From NCBI GenBank assembly GCA_002385415.1, contig DGDL01000041.1, positions 23,345-81,000 on the forward strand: a DNA stretch of 57,656 nucleotides. The letters run 5' to 3'. The DNA is from Clostridiales bacterium UBA3953 (GTDB taxonomy: Bacteria > Bacillota > Clostridia > Oscillospirales > CAG-272). The translations under genes and the position numbers were made by a program. Positions 1 through 8,011 of this stretch are shown here, piece by piece. Position 1 is the first letter of the stretch, and each line of letters starts with the position of its first letter. Under the pieces are notes generated by a model. The model ran no database searches. It was not told the DNA's origin and was given only the letters and a program-made list of their open reading frames with translations.

Positions 1-2
1 GC

Positions 3-203
3 AAAAACATCATGCTCTCCGGCGACACGCTTTTCAGGGAGAGCATAGGCCGGTATGACCTTGCGGGCGGAGGTTTTGCGACGCTCAAACGGTCGCTTGC
101 TAAAATATCCGGGCTTGAAGGCGACTGGCGCGTATATCCCGGTCACGGCCCGTCCACGACCTTGTCACACGAACGCAAGGCGAACATGTACTTAAAGTGG
201 TAA
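3..203 (+). CDS. Metallo-beta-lactamase-fold hydrolase, C-terminal fragment
   Basis: This is the 3' end of a gene that begins before the window; the frame is open from base 3. The visible 66 residues contain GDTLF followed by SIGRYDL, and later VYPGHGPST. These are the second metal-ligand Asp and the PGHG histidine motif of glyoxalase II-like MBL hydrolases. The family is usually about 200-210 aa, so roughly two thirds is missing, including the HxHxDH motif. The substrate cannot be deduced. It lies 51 bp upstream of gltX on the same strand and may share its transcript. Confidence 0.85.
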   Translation, partial: KNIMLSGDTLFRESIGRYDLAGGGFATLKRSLAKISGLEGDWRVYPGHGPSTTLSHERKANMYLKW

Positions 204-254
204 TTTTCACATGCGGAAAGTCACTCCGCAAAGCACAATAACCGGAGGATTGAA

Positions 255-1919
255 ATGGCTGACGATAAAAATCTCGAACTTGCGGAGCTGCTGTATCCGC
301 ACATAAAAACCCTGCCGGAGGACATGGAGAAGCGCTATCCTCCGCGCAATCTGCCCGAGGGGGCGAAAGTGACCCGATTTGCGCCGTCGCCCACGGGATT
401 TATACATCTGGGCAACATATACAGCGCGCTGATTGACGAGCGACTTGCGCATCAATCGGACGGAGTGTTTTATCTCCGCATTGAGGATACCGACTCGAAA
501 CGCGAGGTCGAAGGCGGCACGGAGCTTATAATCGACATGCTCGCAAAATACGGCATCCATTTCGACGAGGGCGCCACAAAAGACGGCGACAAAGGCGATT
601 ATGGCCCCTACAGGCAGTCGCAGCGCCGCGAAATATACCAGACATACGCAAAGCAGCTTGTGCGCGAGGGCAAGGCATATCCGTGCTTTTGCACACACGA
701 GGAGCTTGACCGCATACGCGAGGAGCAAACAGCGCAAAAGCTGACTCCCGGCTACTACGGCAAATGGGCAAAATGGCGCGATGCCGACATCGAGCAGATA
801 AAAGCGGAGCTGGCGAAGGGCACGCCGTTTGTGCTGCGCCTGCGATCCGAGGGCGTTGAGGGCAAAAGCTTTAAATTCACCGACCTCGTCAAGGGCACAA
901 TCGACGTGTCCGAGAACTTTATCGACCACGTCATATTGAAGTCAAACGGCATCCCCGACTACCATTTCGCGCATGCCGTCGACGACCATCTGATGCGCAC
1001 CACCCACGTCGTGCGCGACGAGAGCTGGCTGCCCAGCCTGCCCCTGCACATCGAGCTGTTCCGTGCGCTCGGACATAAGATGCCGAAATACGTTCACACC
1101 GCGCAGGTGCTCAAAATCGACGAGGAAACGGGCAAAAAGCGCAAGCTGTCCAAACGCAAAGACCCCGAGTTCGGACTTGAGTATTTTTACCGGAGCGGTT
1201 ATCCTGTCATTGTGACAATTGAATACCTGATGACGCTGCTCAACTCGAATTACGAGGAGTGGCGGATGAAACACCCGGACAGTCACTACACGGAATTCCC
1301 GTTCAGCATAAAGAAGCTCAGCCCGTCTGGTTGTCTGTTCGATTTCGACAAGCTCAACGACATCGGACGCGAGATAATATCCCGCATGACAGCCGACGAG
1401 GTTTACAAAGAGGTCACCGATTGGGCAGCCGACCATGACCGCGAGCTTTATGAGGAGCTTGCCCGCGACCCGGATTATGCAAAAGCGATATTTGCCATCG
1501 GCCGCGGCGGCAAAAAGCCCCGCAAGGATTTTGCAAAATGGTCGGATGTAAAACCTTATCTGTCGTTTTTCTATGACCGGTTCTTTAACGTCGAGGAAAA
1601 AATAGAAGGCTCGTTTGAAACTGCGGACATCCGACGAGCGCTCGAGCGCTTTATGGAGAGCTATGACGAGTCGGACGACCGGACGGTTTGGTTTGACAAG
1701 CTCAAAGTTATTGCCTCGGAGCTGGGCTATGCACCCGAAGTCAAACTCTACAGGCAGTCGCCCGAAAGCTATGGCGGTCATGTGGGCGACATAGCGATGT
1801 TTTTACGCGTTGCCGTAACCGGCAGGGTGAACTCCCCCGATTTATACGATATAATGCAGCTGCTCGGCAAAGAAAGGGTTATAGCACGCGTGCGGGAGTT
1901 TGTTTCGTCGCTTGATTGA
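255..1919 (+). CDS. gltX: Glutamate--tRNA ligase
   Basis: Class I aminoacyl-tRNA synthetase that charges tRNA with glutamate in the cytoplasm. The Rossmann-fold signature APSPTGFIHLGN puts the HIGH-type motif at residues 51-54, and KLSKR at 297-301 is the KMSKS loop. The C-terminal half is the helical anticodon-binding part. At 554 aa it is longer than the classic 470-490 aa bacterial enzyme and looks like the longer clostridial form. CFC at 144-146 recalls the first half of the zinc site, but the second cysteine is not seen. GGAGGA lies at a good distance from the ATG. It is followed at 28 bp by a VanZ-like gene and then glnS. Confidence 0.95.
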   Translation: MADDKNLELAELLYPHIKTLPEDMEKRYPPRNLPEGAKVTRFAPSPTGFIHLGNIYSALIDERLAHQSDGVFYLRIEDTDSKREVEGGTELIIDMLAKYGIHFDEGATKDGDKGDYGPYRQSQRREIYQTYAKQLVREGKAYPCFCTHEELDRIREEQTAQKLTPGYYGKWAKWRDADIEQIKAELAKGTPFVLRLRSEGVEGKSFKFTDLVKGTIDVSENFIDHVILKSNGIPDYHFAHAVDDHLMRTTHVVRDESWLPSLPLHIELFRALGHKMPKYVHTAQVLKIDEETGKKRKLSKRKDPEFGLEYFYRSGYPVIVTIEYLMTLLNSNYEEWRMKHPDSHYTEFPFSIKKLSPSGCLFDFDKLNDIGREIISRMTADEVYKEVTDWAADHDRELYEELARDPDYAKAIFAIGRGGKKPRKDFAKWSDVKPYLSFFYDRFFNVEEKIEGSFETADIRRALERFMESYDESDDRTVWFDKLKVIASELGYAPEVKLYRQSPESYGGHVGDIAMFLRVAVTGRVNSPDLYDIMQLLGKERVIARVREFVSSLD

Positions 1920-1946
1920 AGGGCGGGAAGCCCGAAAACTTAAAAT

Positions 1947-2537
1947 ATGTATATAATCAATGCGTATATTCTCCCCGTCGCCAGCGGGATGATTATGGCC
2001 TTGCCGCTTGCACTTTTTGTGCGGGGATTTGCGTCGCTGCGGCACAGAAAGCTGAATCTTACCACGACGCGGGCACATGAAATCGGCGCCTCGCTGTTTA
2101 TCATGTACTGCGGAGGTATAGCCTCCGTAACGGTGCTCGGCACGCCGGCGGCATCCGAACAGCTCACCGAAACCGTAAATTTAATACCGTTTAGATTTGC
2201 ATACGATATGTTTTACGGCTGTTTTGCGGGCAAGCCCGCGGCGGCATGGATAAACATACTCGGTAACATAGCGCTGTTTGTGCCGTTCGGGTTTCTATTG
2301 TCGCTGCTGTGGCGGGGTGCATCATGGCAAAAAGCCGTGCTTTTATCGGCCGGTTTTTCGGCTGCGGTCGAGCTTTGCCAGCTTACGCAGCCCGCCCGCA
2401 TGACCGATGTGGACGACGTTTTACTCAACTCGCTCGGCGGCTTTGTCGGTTATCTGCTTTTCAGGCTCATAAAAGCGGGGACTGCCGAGACATTTCGCGT
2501 GACAGAAATTAAAACGTATACAAGTGAACAGGAGTAA
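1947..2537 (+). CDS. VanZ-like family membrane protein
   Basis: A 196-aa integral membrane protein with about four to five hydrophobic segments. The VanZ-family pattern is clear: NIALFVPFGFLL at about 110-121, then ELCQL, and the acidic DVDDVLLNSLGGFVGYLLF near 150-170. VanZ of Enterococcus lowers teicoplanin susceptibility, but most chromosomal VanZ-like proteins have no known role, so no resistance function is claimed. It sits between gltX and glnS, 12 bp upstream of glnS, and is probably co-transcribed. No good Shine-Dalgarno precedes the chosen ATG, so the true start is uncertain. Confidence 0.85.
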   Translation: MYIINAYILPVASGMIMALPLALFVRGFASLRHRKLNLTTTRAHEIGASLFIMYCGGIASVTVLGTPAASEQLTETVNLIPFRFAYDMFYGCFAGKPAAAWINILGNIALFVPFGFLLSLLWRGASWQKAVLLSAGFSAAVELCQLTQPARMTDVDDVLLNSLGGFVGYLLFRLIKAGTAETFRVTEIKTYTSEQE

Positions 2538-2548
2538 ATGAGTTTGCT

Positions 2549-4237
2549 ATGGAAGAGATTGCCTCCAACTTTATACACGATATAATCGACGCCGAACTTG
2601 CCGCCGGCCCCTCAGAAGAAAACGGCTGGCGTGACTATGTTCACACGCGCTTTCCGCCGGAGCCGAACGGATACCTGCACATCGGCTCCGCAAAGGCGAT
2701 TTATATAAACTACATGACCGCCAAAAAGTACGGCGGAAAGTTCAACCTTCGCTATGACGACACCAACCCCGAAAAAGAGGACCCCGAATATGTCGAGGCA
2801 ATTTACCGCGACCTGTGCTGGCTGGGCGCCTGCCCCGACGAGGAATCGGAGTACGGTGGGGGAGTATATTACGGCTCCGACTATTTCGACAAGTGCTATG
2901 AATATGCGGTGCTTCTTATAAAGAAAGGGCTTGCGTATGTTTGCGACCTTTCGCCGGAGGAGATAAGCGAGTATCGCGGCACGCTCACCACGCCGGGCCG
3001 CGAAAGCCCGTGGCGCAACCGCTCGGTTGAGGAAAACCTCGACCTGTTCGAGCGCATGAAAAACGGCGAGTTCCCCGAGGGTTCGCGCACTCTGCGCGCC
3101 AAGATAGACATGGCGTCGCCCAATCTCTGCCTGCGCGACCCCGCCATATACCGCATCAAAAACACGCCTCACTACAGACAGGGCACAAAGTGGCACATTT
3201 ACCCGCTATATGACTATGCCCACCCCATTCAGGACGCGATGGAGGGGATTACCTACTCGCTTTGCTCGCTCGAGTTTGAAAACAACCGCCCTCTCTACAA
3301 CTGGGTGATAAAAAACATAGGAGTTTTCCGGCCGGAGCCACGTCAGATAGAGTTTGCGCGGCTCAATATGACCTATACGGTGATGAGCAAGCGCTACCTG
3401 CGCAGGCTGGTGTTCGAAGGCCATGTCGACGGATGGGACGACCCGCGCATGCCGACGCTGTGCGCGCTGCGCCGCAGGGGCTATACACCGTCGGCGATAT
3501 TCGAGTTTATACGCCGCGCCGGAATTTCCAAAACCAACAGCATAGTCGATATTGAGCTGCTCGAGCACTGTATCCGCGAGGAACTAAACGCCACGGCGCC
3601 CCGCCGCATAGCGGTGCTCGACCCGATTAAAGTGACGGTTATAAACTATCCGGAGGACAAGGTCGAGTATTTCAGCCTGCCGAACAATCCGGGCGACCCC
3701 GACGCCGGTACAAGAGAGCTGCCGTTTACACGCGAGCTTTATATCGAGCGCGACGACTTTTCAGAAAACCCGCCGCCAAAGTACCATCGTCTCAAGCCCG
3801 GCGGCGAGGTGCGCCTGATGGGTGCGTATATAGTCAAGTTTGAAGACATCAAAAGAAATCCTGACGGCAGCATAGCCGAGGTGCTCGTATCCGCAGACCT
3901 TGAGACAGGCAACGGCATGCCCGCCGACGGGCGCAAAGTGAGGGGCACAATACATTGGCTGTCTACAAAACACGCAGCGTCGGTCGATGTTATGCTTTAC
4001 GACAAGCTCTTCACTGTCCCGAACGTGGGAGATATTCCGGAAGGCAAGGATTTCACAGATTATATAAATCCCGACTCGCTCGTCAAGATAGCCGACGCCA
4101 AGGTCGAACCGTCGCTGGCGGACTGTGAGCCGGGCGACAAGTTCCAGTTCGTCCGGACGGGCTATTTCTGCCGCGACACCAAACATCCCAACACATTCAA
4201 CCGCATAGTGACGCTGAAGGACAGCTATAAATTCTAA
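2549..4237 (+). CDS. glnS: Glutamine--tRNA ligase
   Basis: Class I synthetase that attaches glutamine directly to tRNA(Gln). FPPEPNGYLHIGSAKA gives the HIGH motif at residues 44-47, and VMSKR at 278-282 is the KMSKS loop. The following roughly 230 residues form the GlnRS beta-barrel anticodon-binding region. At 562 aa it is close to the E. coli enzyme (554). Many Firmicutes lack GlnRS and make Gln-tRNA by GatCAB transamidation. Here glnS lies two genes from gltX, so the host has a direct route. AGGAG lies about 14 bases upstream of the ATG, which is wide. Confidence 0.95.
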   Translation: MEEIASNFIHDIIDAELAAGPSEENGWRDYVHTRFPPEPNGYLHIGSAKAIYINYMTAKKYGGKFNLRYDDTNPEKEDPEYVEAIYRDLCWLGACPDEESEYGGGVYYGSDYFDKCYEYAVLLIKKGLAYVCDLSPEEISEYRGTLTTPGRESPWRNRSVEENLDLFERMKNGEFPEGSRTLRAKIDMASPNLCLRDPAIYRIKNTPHYRQGTKWHIYPLYDYAHPIQDAMEGITYSLCSLEFENNRPLYNWVIKNIGVFRPEPRQIEFARLNMTYTVMSKRYLRRLVFEGHVDGWDDPRMPTLCALRRRGYTPSAIFEFIRRAGISKTNSIVDIELLEHCIREELNATAPRRIAVLDPIKVTVINYPEDKVEYFSLPNNPGDPDAGTRELPFTRELYIERDDFSENPPPKYHRLKPGGEVRLMGAYIVKFEDIKRNPDGSIAEVLVSADLETGNGMPADGRKVRGTIHWLSTKHAASVDVMLYDKLFTVPNVGDIPEGKDFTDYINPDSLVKIADAKVEPSLADCEPGDKFQFVRTGYFCRDTKHPNTFNRIVTLKDSYKF

Positions 4238-4253
4238 GTTTCCAGGGGCAGAC

Positions 4254-4272
4254 GGCGCATTTTGATTGCGCC
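4254..4272 (+). terminator. Weak hairpin after glnS
   Basis: GGCGCA pairs with TGCGCC around a 7-base loop, 16 bases after the glnS stop. Only TTAA follows, so termination would be weak. It may equally belong to the folded leader of the next gene. Confidence 0.35.
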
Positions 4273-4337
4273 TTAACCCGGGGGAACGGACGAGATGTTT
4301 AGATCGCGCCCTCGGTGCCCCTCCGAAATAAAAAACA

Positions 4338-4371
4338 AGCTGGGGCGGGTGCAATACCCGCCCGGCTGCAC
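4338..4371 (+). promoter_or_regulatory. Structured leader before the sulfhydrylase gene
   Basis: AGCT-GGG(G)CGGGT at 4338-4350 pairs with ACCCGCCC-GGCT at 4356-4367, a stem of about 12 bp with one bulge and a GCAAT loop. The TGCA in and next to the loop (4350-4353) is complementary to TGCA at 4367-4370, so an H-type pseudoknot is possible. The structure ends about 10 bases before the GGCGAG Shine-Dalgarno. It does not match the S-box (SAM-I) consensus. Metabolite control of initiation is an inference. Confidence 0.45.
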
Positions 4372-4387
4372 TGAAAGGCGAGAGCAA

Positions 4388-5662
4388 ATGAGTAAAATTG
4401 AAACAAAATGCCTGCATGCAGGCTACACGCCGGGAAACGGCGAGCCGCGCCAGCTCCCTATATATCAGTCTATTACATTTAAATACTCGAGTTCCGAGCA
4501 GATGGGCGCGATATTCGACCTCAAGTCGCCGGGGTATATATACACGCGCCTGCAAAACCCCACAAACGACGCGGTCGCGGCAAAAATCGCGGCGCTTGAG
4601 GGCGGATGTGCCGGCATGCTCACCTCGTCCGGACAGGCCGCGAACTTTTTTGCGCTGTTCAATATCGCATGCGCAGGTGACCACATAGTGTCAGCCACTG
4701 CAATCTACGGCGGTACGTACAACCTGCTCAATGTAACGATGCGCCGAATGGGTATAGACATCACATTCGTCGATCCCGACGCCTCGGAGGAGGAGATAGC
4801 GGCGGCTTTTAAGCCCAACACCAAAGCTGTGTTTGCCGAGAGCCTCTCGAACCCCTCTCTTGTCGTGCTCGATATTGAAAAGTTTGCGCGTATCGCCCAT
4901 GCGCAGGGCGTGCCGCTTATAATCGACAACACTTTCCCGACGCCCATAAACTGCCGGCCCATCGAATGGGGCGCCGATATTGTCACCCACTCGACCACCA
5001 AATACATGGACGGGCATGCGGTCGCGGTCGGCGGCGCTATTGTCGACAGCGGCAACTTTGACTGGGAGGCGCAGGGCGATAAATTCGCCTGCCTTGTCGA
5101 GCCCGACCCGTCCTATCACGGCGTTAGCTATACAAAGGAATTCGGCAAAGCGGCTTTTATAACCAAAGCGGTCGCCCAGCTCATGCGCGACCTCGGCTCC
5201 ATCCCGTCGCCGCAGAACGCGTTTTATCTCAACCTCGGGCTTGAATCGCTGCATGTGCGCGTGCCACGCCATTGCGAGAACGCGCTCGCCGTCGCGAGAT
5301 TCCTCGAGGGCCACAAAAAGGTCTCGTGGATAAACTATCCCGGACTTGAGAGCAGCAAATATTACACGCTTGCGAAAAAGTATATGCCGACAGGAACCTC
5401 GGGCGTTATGGCGTTCGGAGTGCGCGGCGGCCGCGAGGCGGCTACAAGGTTTATGGAAGGCCTTAAGCTCGCCTCGATCGAAACGCATGTCGCCGACTCG
5501 TATACCTGCGTGCTGCATCCGGCAAGCTCGACCCACAGGCAGCTTACCGACGAGCAGCTCGTCGCAGCCGGTGTGGGTCCCGATCTCATCCGATTGTCGG
5601 TGGGCATTGAAAATGTGGAGGACATCATCGCAGACATTGCACAGGCGCTTGAAAAGGCATAA
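4388..5662 (+). CDS. O-acetylhomoserine aminocarboxypropyltransferase (sulfhydrylase)
   Basis: A PLP enzyme of the Cys/Met metabolism fold-type I family that makes homocysteine (or methionine) from O-acetylhomoserine and sulfide (or methanethiol). The protein has 424 aa. It begins METKCLHAG-like (IETKCLHAGY), carries YTRLQNPTN at 52-60, and has the PLP-binding lysine in HSTTKYMDGH (K205). SVGIENVEDI near the end is typical of the family. The length fits MetY-type enzymes (about 425). The reading frame is open upstream to 4295, but the ATG at 4388 has AAAGGCGAG in front and starts where homologues start. A structured leader precedes it and a strong terminator follows. Confidence 0.92.
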   Translation: MSKIETKCLHAGYTPGNGEPRQLPIYQSITFKYSSSEQMGAIFDLKSPGYIYTRLQNPTNDAVAAKIAALEGGCAGMLTSSGQAANFFALFNIACAGDHIVSATAIYGGTYNLLNVTMRRMGIDITFVDPDASEEEIAAAFKPNTKAVFAESLSNPSLVVLDIEKFARIAHAQGVPLIIDNTFPTPINCRPIEWGADIVTHSTTKYMDGHAVAVGGAIVDSGNFDWEAQGDKFACLVEPDPSYHGVSYTKEFGKAAFITKAVAQLMRDLGSIPSPQNAFYLNLGLESLHVRVPRHCENALAVARFLEGHKKVSWINYPGLESSKYYTLAKKYMPTGTSGVMAFGVRGGREAATRFMEGLKLASIETHVADSYTCVLHPASSTHRQLTDEQLVAAGVGPDLIRLSVGIENVEDIIADIAQALEKA

Positions 5663-5674
5663 AACATAAAAAAG

Positions 5675-5715
5675 GGCAAACGGAAGCGGCGGTTTCCGTT
5701 TGCCTTGTTATTTTT
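5675..5715 (+). terminator. Rho-independent terminator after the sulfhydrylase gene
   Basis: GGCAAACGGAA (5675-5685) pairs perfectly with TTCCGTTTGCC (5694-5704). A T-rich tract TTGTTATTTTT follows. Confidence 0.9.
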
Positions 5716-5754
5716 CGGCCGTTTTCGGCGCAAAGGTTTGTATTTCTTGCTGCG

Positions 5755-5784
5755 TTGACAAAGTCGCGCGCGCAGTGGTATAAT
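5755..5784 (+). promoter_or_regulatory. Sigma-A-type promoter of the purine operon
   Basis: TTGACA at 5755-5760 and TATAAT at 5779-5784 are separated by 18 bp. The start point would lie about 50 bases before purC. The leader is too short to hold a purine riboswitch. Confidence 0.85.
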
Positions 5785-5843
5785 AACAAGGTAAAGATGT
5801 TAAAAATTATCTTATATCTGTAAATGACGGGGGCAATCACAGC

Positions 5844-6548
5844 ATGAATCTGCTCTACGAGGGCAAATCTAAACAGGTGTACGAGAGCGGCTCGCCCGAC
5901 ACCTATATAATCAAGTTCAAAAACACCGCCACGGCACTCAACGGTCTTAAAAAAGAGGAGTTTGAAGGGAAAGGCGAGCTAAACTGCGCCATCTCCAACC
6001 TCATTTATGACTATCTTGAGAAAAACGGCGTTAAAACCCATCTTGTCCGCGTAATCGACCCGACTACAATTGAGGTAAAGCGTGTCGAGATCGTGCCGGT
6101 CGAGGTCATAGTACGCAATATCGCTGCCGGCAGCTTTTCAAAAAAGTACGGTGTCGAGGAGGGCACGCCGCTGCGTAATACCACAACCGAGTTTTCGCTG
6201 AAAAGCGACGAGCTGGGCGACCCGATGATAAACGACAGCCAGATAACCGCGCTCGGGCTTGCGACGCAGGACGAGCTTGACTATATGCGTTCGGTAGCCC
6301 TGCGCGTAAACGAGCTGCTTTGCGAGCTGTTTGCAAAATGCGGGATTAAGCTCGTCGACTACAAGCTTGAATTCGGGCGCTCGGGAGACGGCATAATATT
6401 ATGCGACGAAATATCCCCCGATTCATGCCGGCTGTGGGATGCGGAAACAAACAGCAAACTTGACAAAGACCGTTTCCGCCGAGATATGGGCGATATGCTT
6501 GGCGCATATCGCGAGGTTTTGCGGAGGTTGCAAAGTGTCCTTGCATGA
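5844..6548 (+). CDS. purC: Phosphoribosylaminoimidazole-succinocarboxamide synthase
   Basis: SAICAR synthase joins CAIR and aspartate with ATP in step 7 or 8 of de novo IMP synthesis. At 234 aa it matches the bacterial family. It opens LLYEGKSKQVYE (the ATP-binding start of the fold), then has VPVEVIVRNIAAGSFSKKYGVEEG at about 84-107 and LVDYKLEFG and DEISPDSCRLWD near the C terminus, which are the two family signatures. GGGGG precedes the ATG. It is the first gene of purC-purB-purA-guaA, and its last 14 bases overlap purB. Confidence 0.97.
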   Translation: MNLLYEGKSKQVYESGSPDTYIIKFKNTATALNGLKKEEFEGKGELNCAISNLIYDYLEKNGVKTHLVRVIDPTTIEVKRVEIVPVEVIVRNIAAGSFSKKYGVEEGTPLRNTTTEFSLKSDELGDPMINDSQITALGLATQDELDYMRSVALRVNELLCELFAKCGIKLVDYKLEFGRSGDGIILCDEISPDSCRLWDAETNSKLDKDRFRRDMGDMLGAYREVLRRLQSVLA

Positions 6549-7974
6549 CAAATATTCAAGTTACGTCAGTCCGCTTTCGGAGCGCTATGCGAGCCGGGAG
6601 ATGCAGCGCCTTTTCTCGCAGGATATAAAGTTTTCGACTTGGCGCAAGCTGTGGGTCGCGCTTGCAGAAAGCGAGAAAGAGCTGGGGCTTGACATTACAC
6701 AGGAGCAGATTGACGAGCTTAAAGCTCATATATACGATATAAACTACGACGTCGCCGAGGCGCGCGAGCGCGAGGTGCGCCATGACGTGATGGCGCATAT
6801 CTATGCCTATGGCGTGCAGTGCCCGAAAGCAAAGCCTATCATACACCTTGGCGCGACTTCCTGCTTTGTGGGAGACAACACCGATATAATCATAATGCGC
6901 GATGCGCTGAACCGCGTGCGTGCGCTTCTTGTTTCGGTGATGCGCTCGCTTTGCGATTTTGCCGAAAAATACAAGGGGCTGCCGACGCTTGCCTTCACGC
7001 ATTTCCAGCCTGCCCAGCCCACAACGGTGGGCAAACGCGCGGCACTGTGGCTGCAGGACCTTGCATTTGACCTTGAGGAGGCTGACCGTGCCGTAAAGAG
7101 CCTAAAATTGCTCGGCTGCCGCGGCGCGACGGGTACGGCAGCCAGCTTTCGCGAGCTGTTTGGCGGCGACATTGAAAAAGTCTGCGAGCTTGACCGCAAG
7201 ATAGCCGAGAAAATGGGCTTTGACGGAGTATACGACGTCAGCGGTCAGACCTATCCGCGCAAAGTCGACTACATGGTAATGACTGTGCTGTCCGGCATAG
7301 CCCAGAGCGCATATAAGTTCTCGAGCGATATAAGACTGCTGTCGCATCTTAAAGAAGTCGACGAGCCTTTTGAAGAAAAGCAGGTCGGCTCGTCGGCGAT
7401 GGCATACAAACGCAATCCAATGCGCAGCGAGCGCATAGCGTCACTTTCGCGCTATGTGATTGTAAACGCGCTTAACCCCGCGATGACAGCGTCGTCACAG
7501 TGGTTTGAGCGCACGCTCGACGACTCGGCAAACAAGCGCATCAGCATTCCCGAGGCTTTTCTCGCGGTCGACGCAATACTGGGTCTTTACAAGAGTGTAA
7601 TTTCGGGCCTGACGGTCTATCCTAAAATGATAGAGCGCCATCTCAATGAAGAGTTGCCGTTTATCGCAACCGAAAACATCCTGATGTACTGCGTCAAAAA
7701 GGGCGGCGACCGGCAGATGCTGCACGAGGCTATCCGCGAGCATGCGGTCGCGGCCGGTCGAGCCGCAAAAGCCGAGGGTACACCGAATGACCTTATCGCA
7801 CGTATCGCAGCCGACAGCCGGTTCGGGCTCACCGAAAGCGAGCTTTCAGAGCTGCTTGACCCCGAAAAATACACGGGCTTTGCGCGCGAGCAGACCGAGG
7901 AATATGTGAAAAAGATTCGAGCAAAACTATCGGAGTACGACCTGCCCGAAGCGGAAACCGAAGTCAGGGTTTAG
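6535..7974 (+). CDS. purB: Adenylosuccinate lyase
   Basis: This enzyme cleaves SAICAR to AICAR and adenylosuccinate to AMP, releasing fumarate both times. The signature SSAMAYKRNPMRSERI at about residues 289-304 is that of the fumarase/aspartase superfamily. GATSCFVGDN and LAFTHFQPAQPTTVGKRA supply the other active-site regions. GTG at 6535 was chosen because GCGGAGG lies 7 bases before it and the product (479 aa) then starts like homologues. The frame is open further upstream, but only inside purC. The 14-bp overlap with purC suggests translational coupling. Confidence 0.96.
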   Translation: MSLHDKYSSYVSPLSERYASREMQRLFSQDIKFSTWRKLWVALAESEKELGLDITQEQIDELKAHIYDINYDVAEAREREVRHDVMAHIYAYGVQCPKAKPIIHLGATSCFVGDNTDIIIMRDALNRVRALLVSVMRSLCDFAEKYKGLPTLAFTHFQPAQPTTVGKRAALWLQDLAFDLEEADRAVKSLKLLGCRGATGTAASFRELFGGDIEKVCELDRKIAEKMGFDGVYDVSGQTYPRKVDYMVMTVLSGIAQSAYKFSSDIRLLSHLKEVDEPFEEKQVGSSAMAYKRNPMRSERIASLSRYVIVNALNPAMTASSQWFERTLDDSANKRISIPEAFLAVDAILGLYKSVISGLTVYPKMIERHLNEELPFIATENILMYCVKKGGDRQMLHEAIREHAVAAGRAAKAEGTPNDLIARIAADSRFGLTESELSELLDPEKYTGFAREQTEEYVKKIRAKLSEYDLPEAETEVRV

Positions 7975-8011
7975 CTTGTTTTCAGCCTTTTAGTATTGCG
8001 AGGGAAAATTA

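Noticed and set aside
942..1781. Minus-strand open frame of 279 codons opposite gltX
   Set aside because: A shadow of a well-supported synthetase gene, with no start signal.
1947..2537. VanZ-like gene as an antibiotic-resistance determinant
   Set aside because: No van cluster is nearby. VanZ-like proteins are common chromosomal genes with unknown roles.
4238..4387. Possible S-box (SAM-I) riboswitch before the sulfhydrylase gene
   Set aside because: The conserved GAGGGACTGG and CCGGCAACC blocks are absent, so only an unassigned structured leader is reported.
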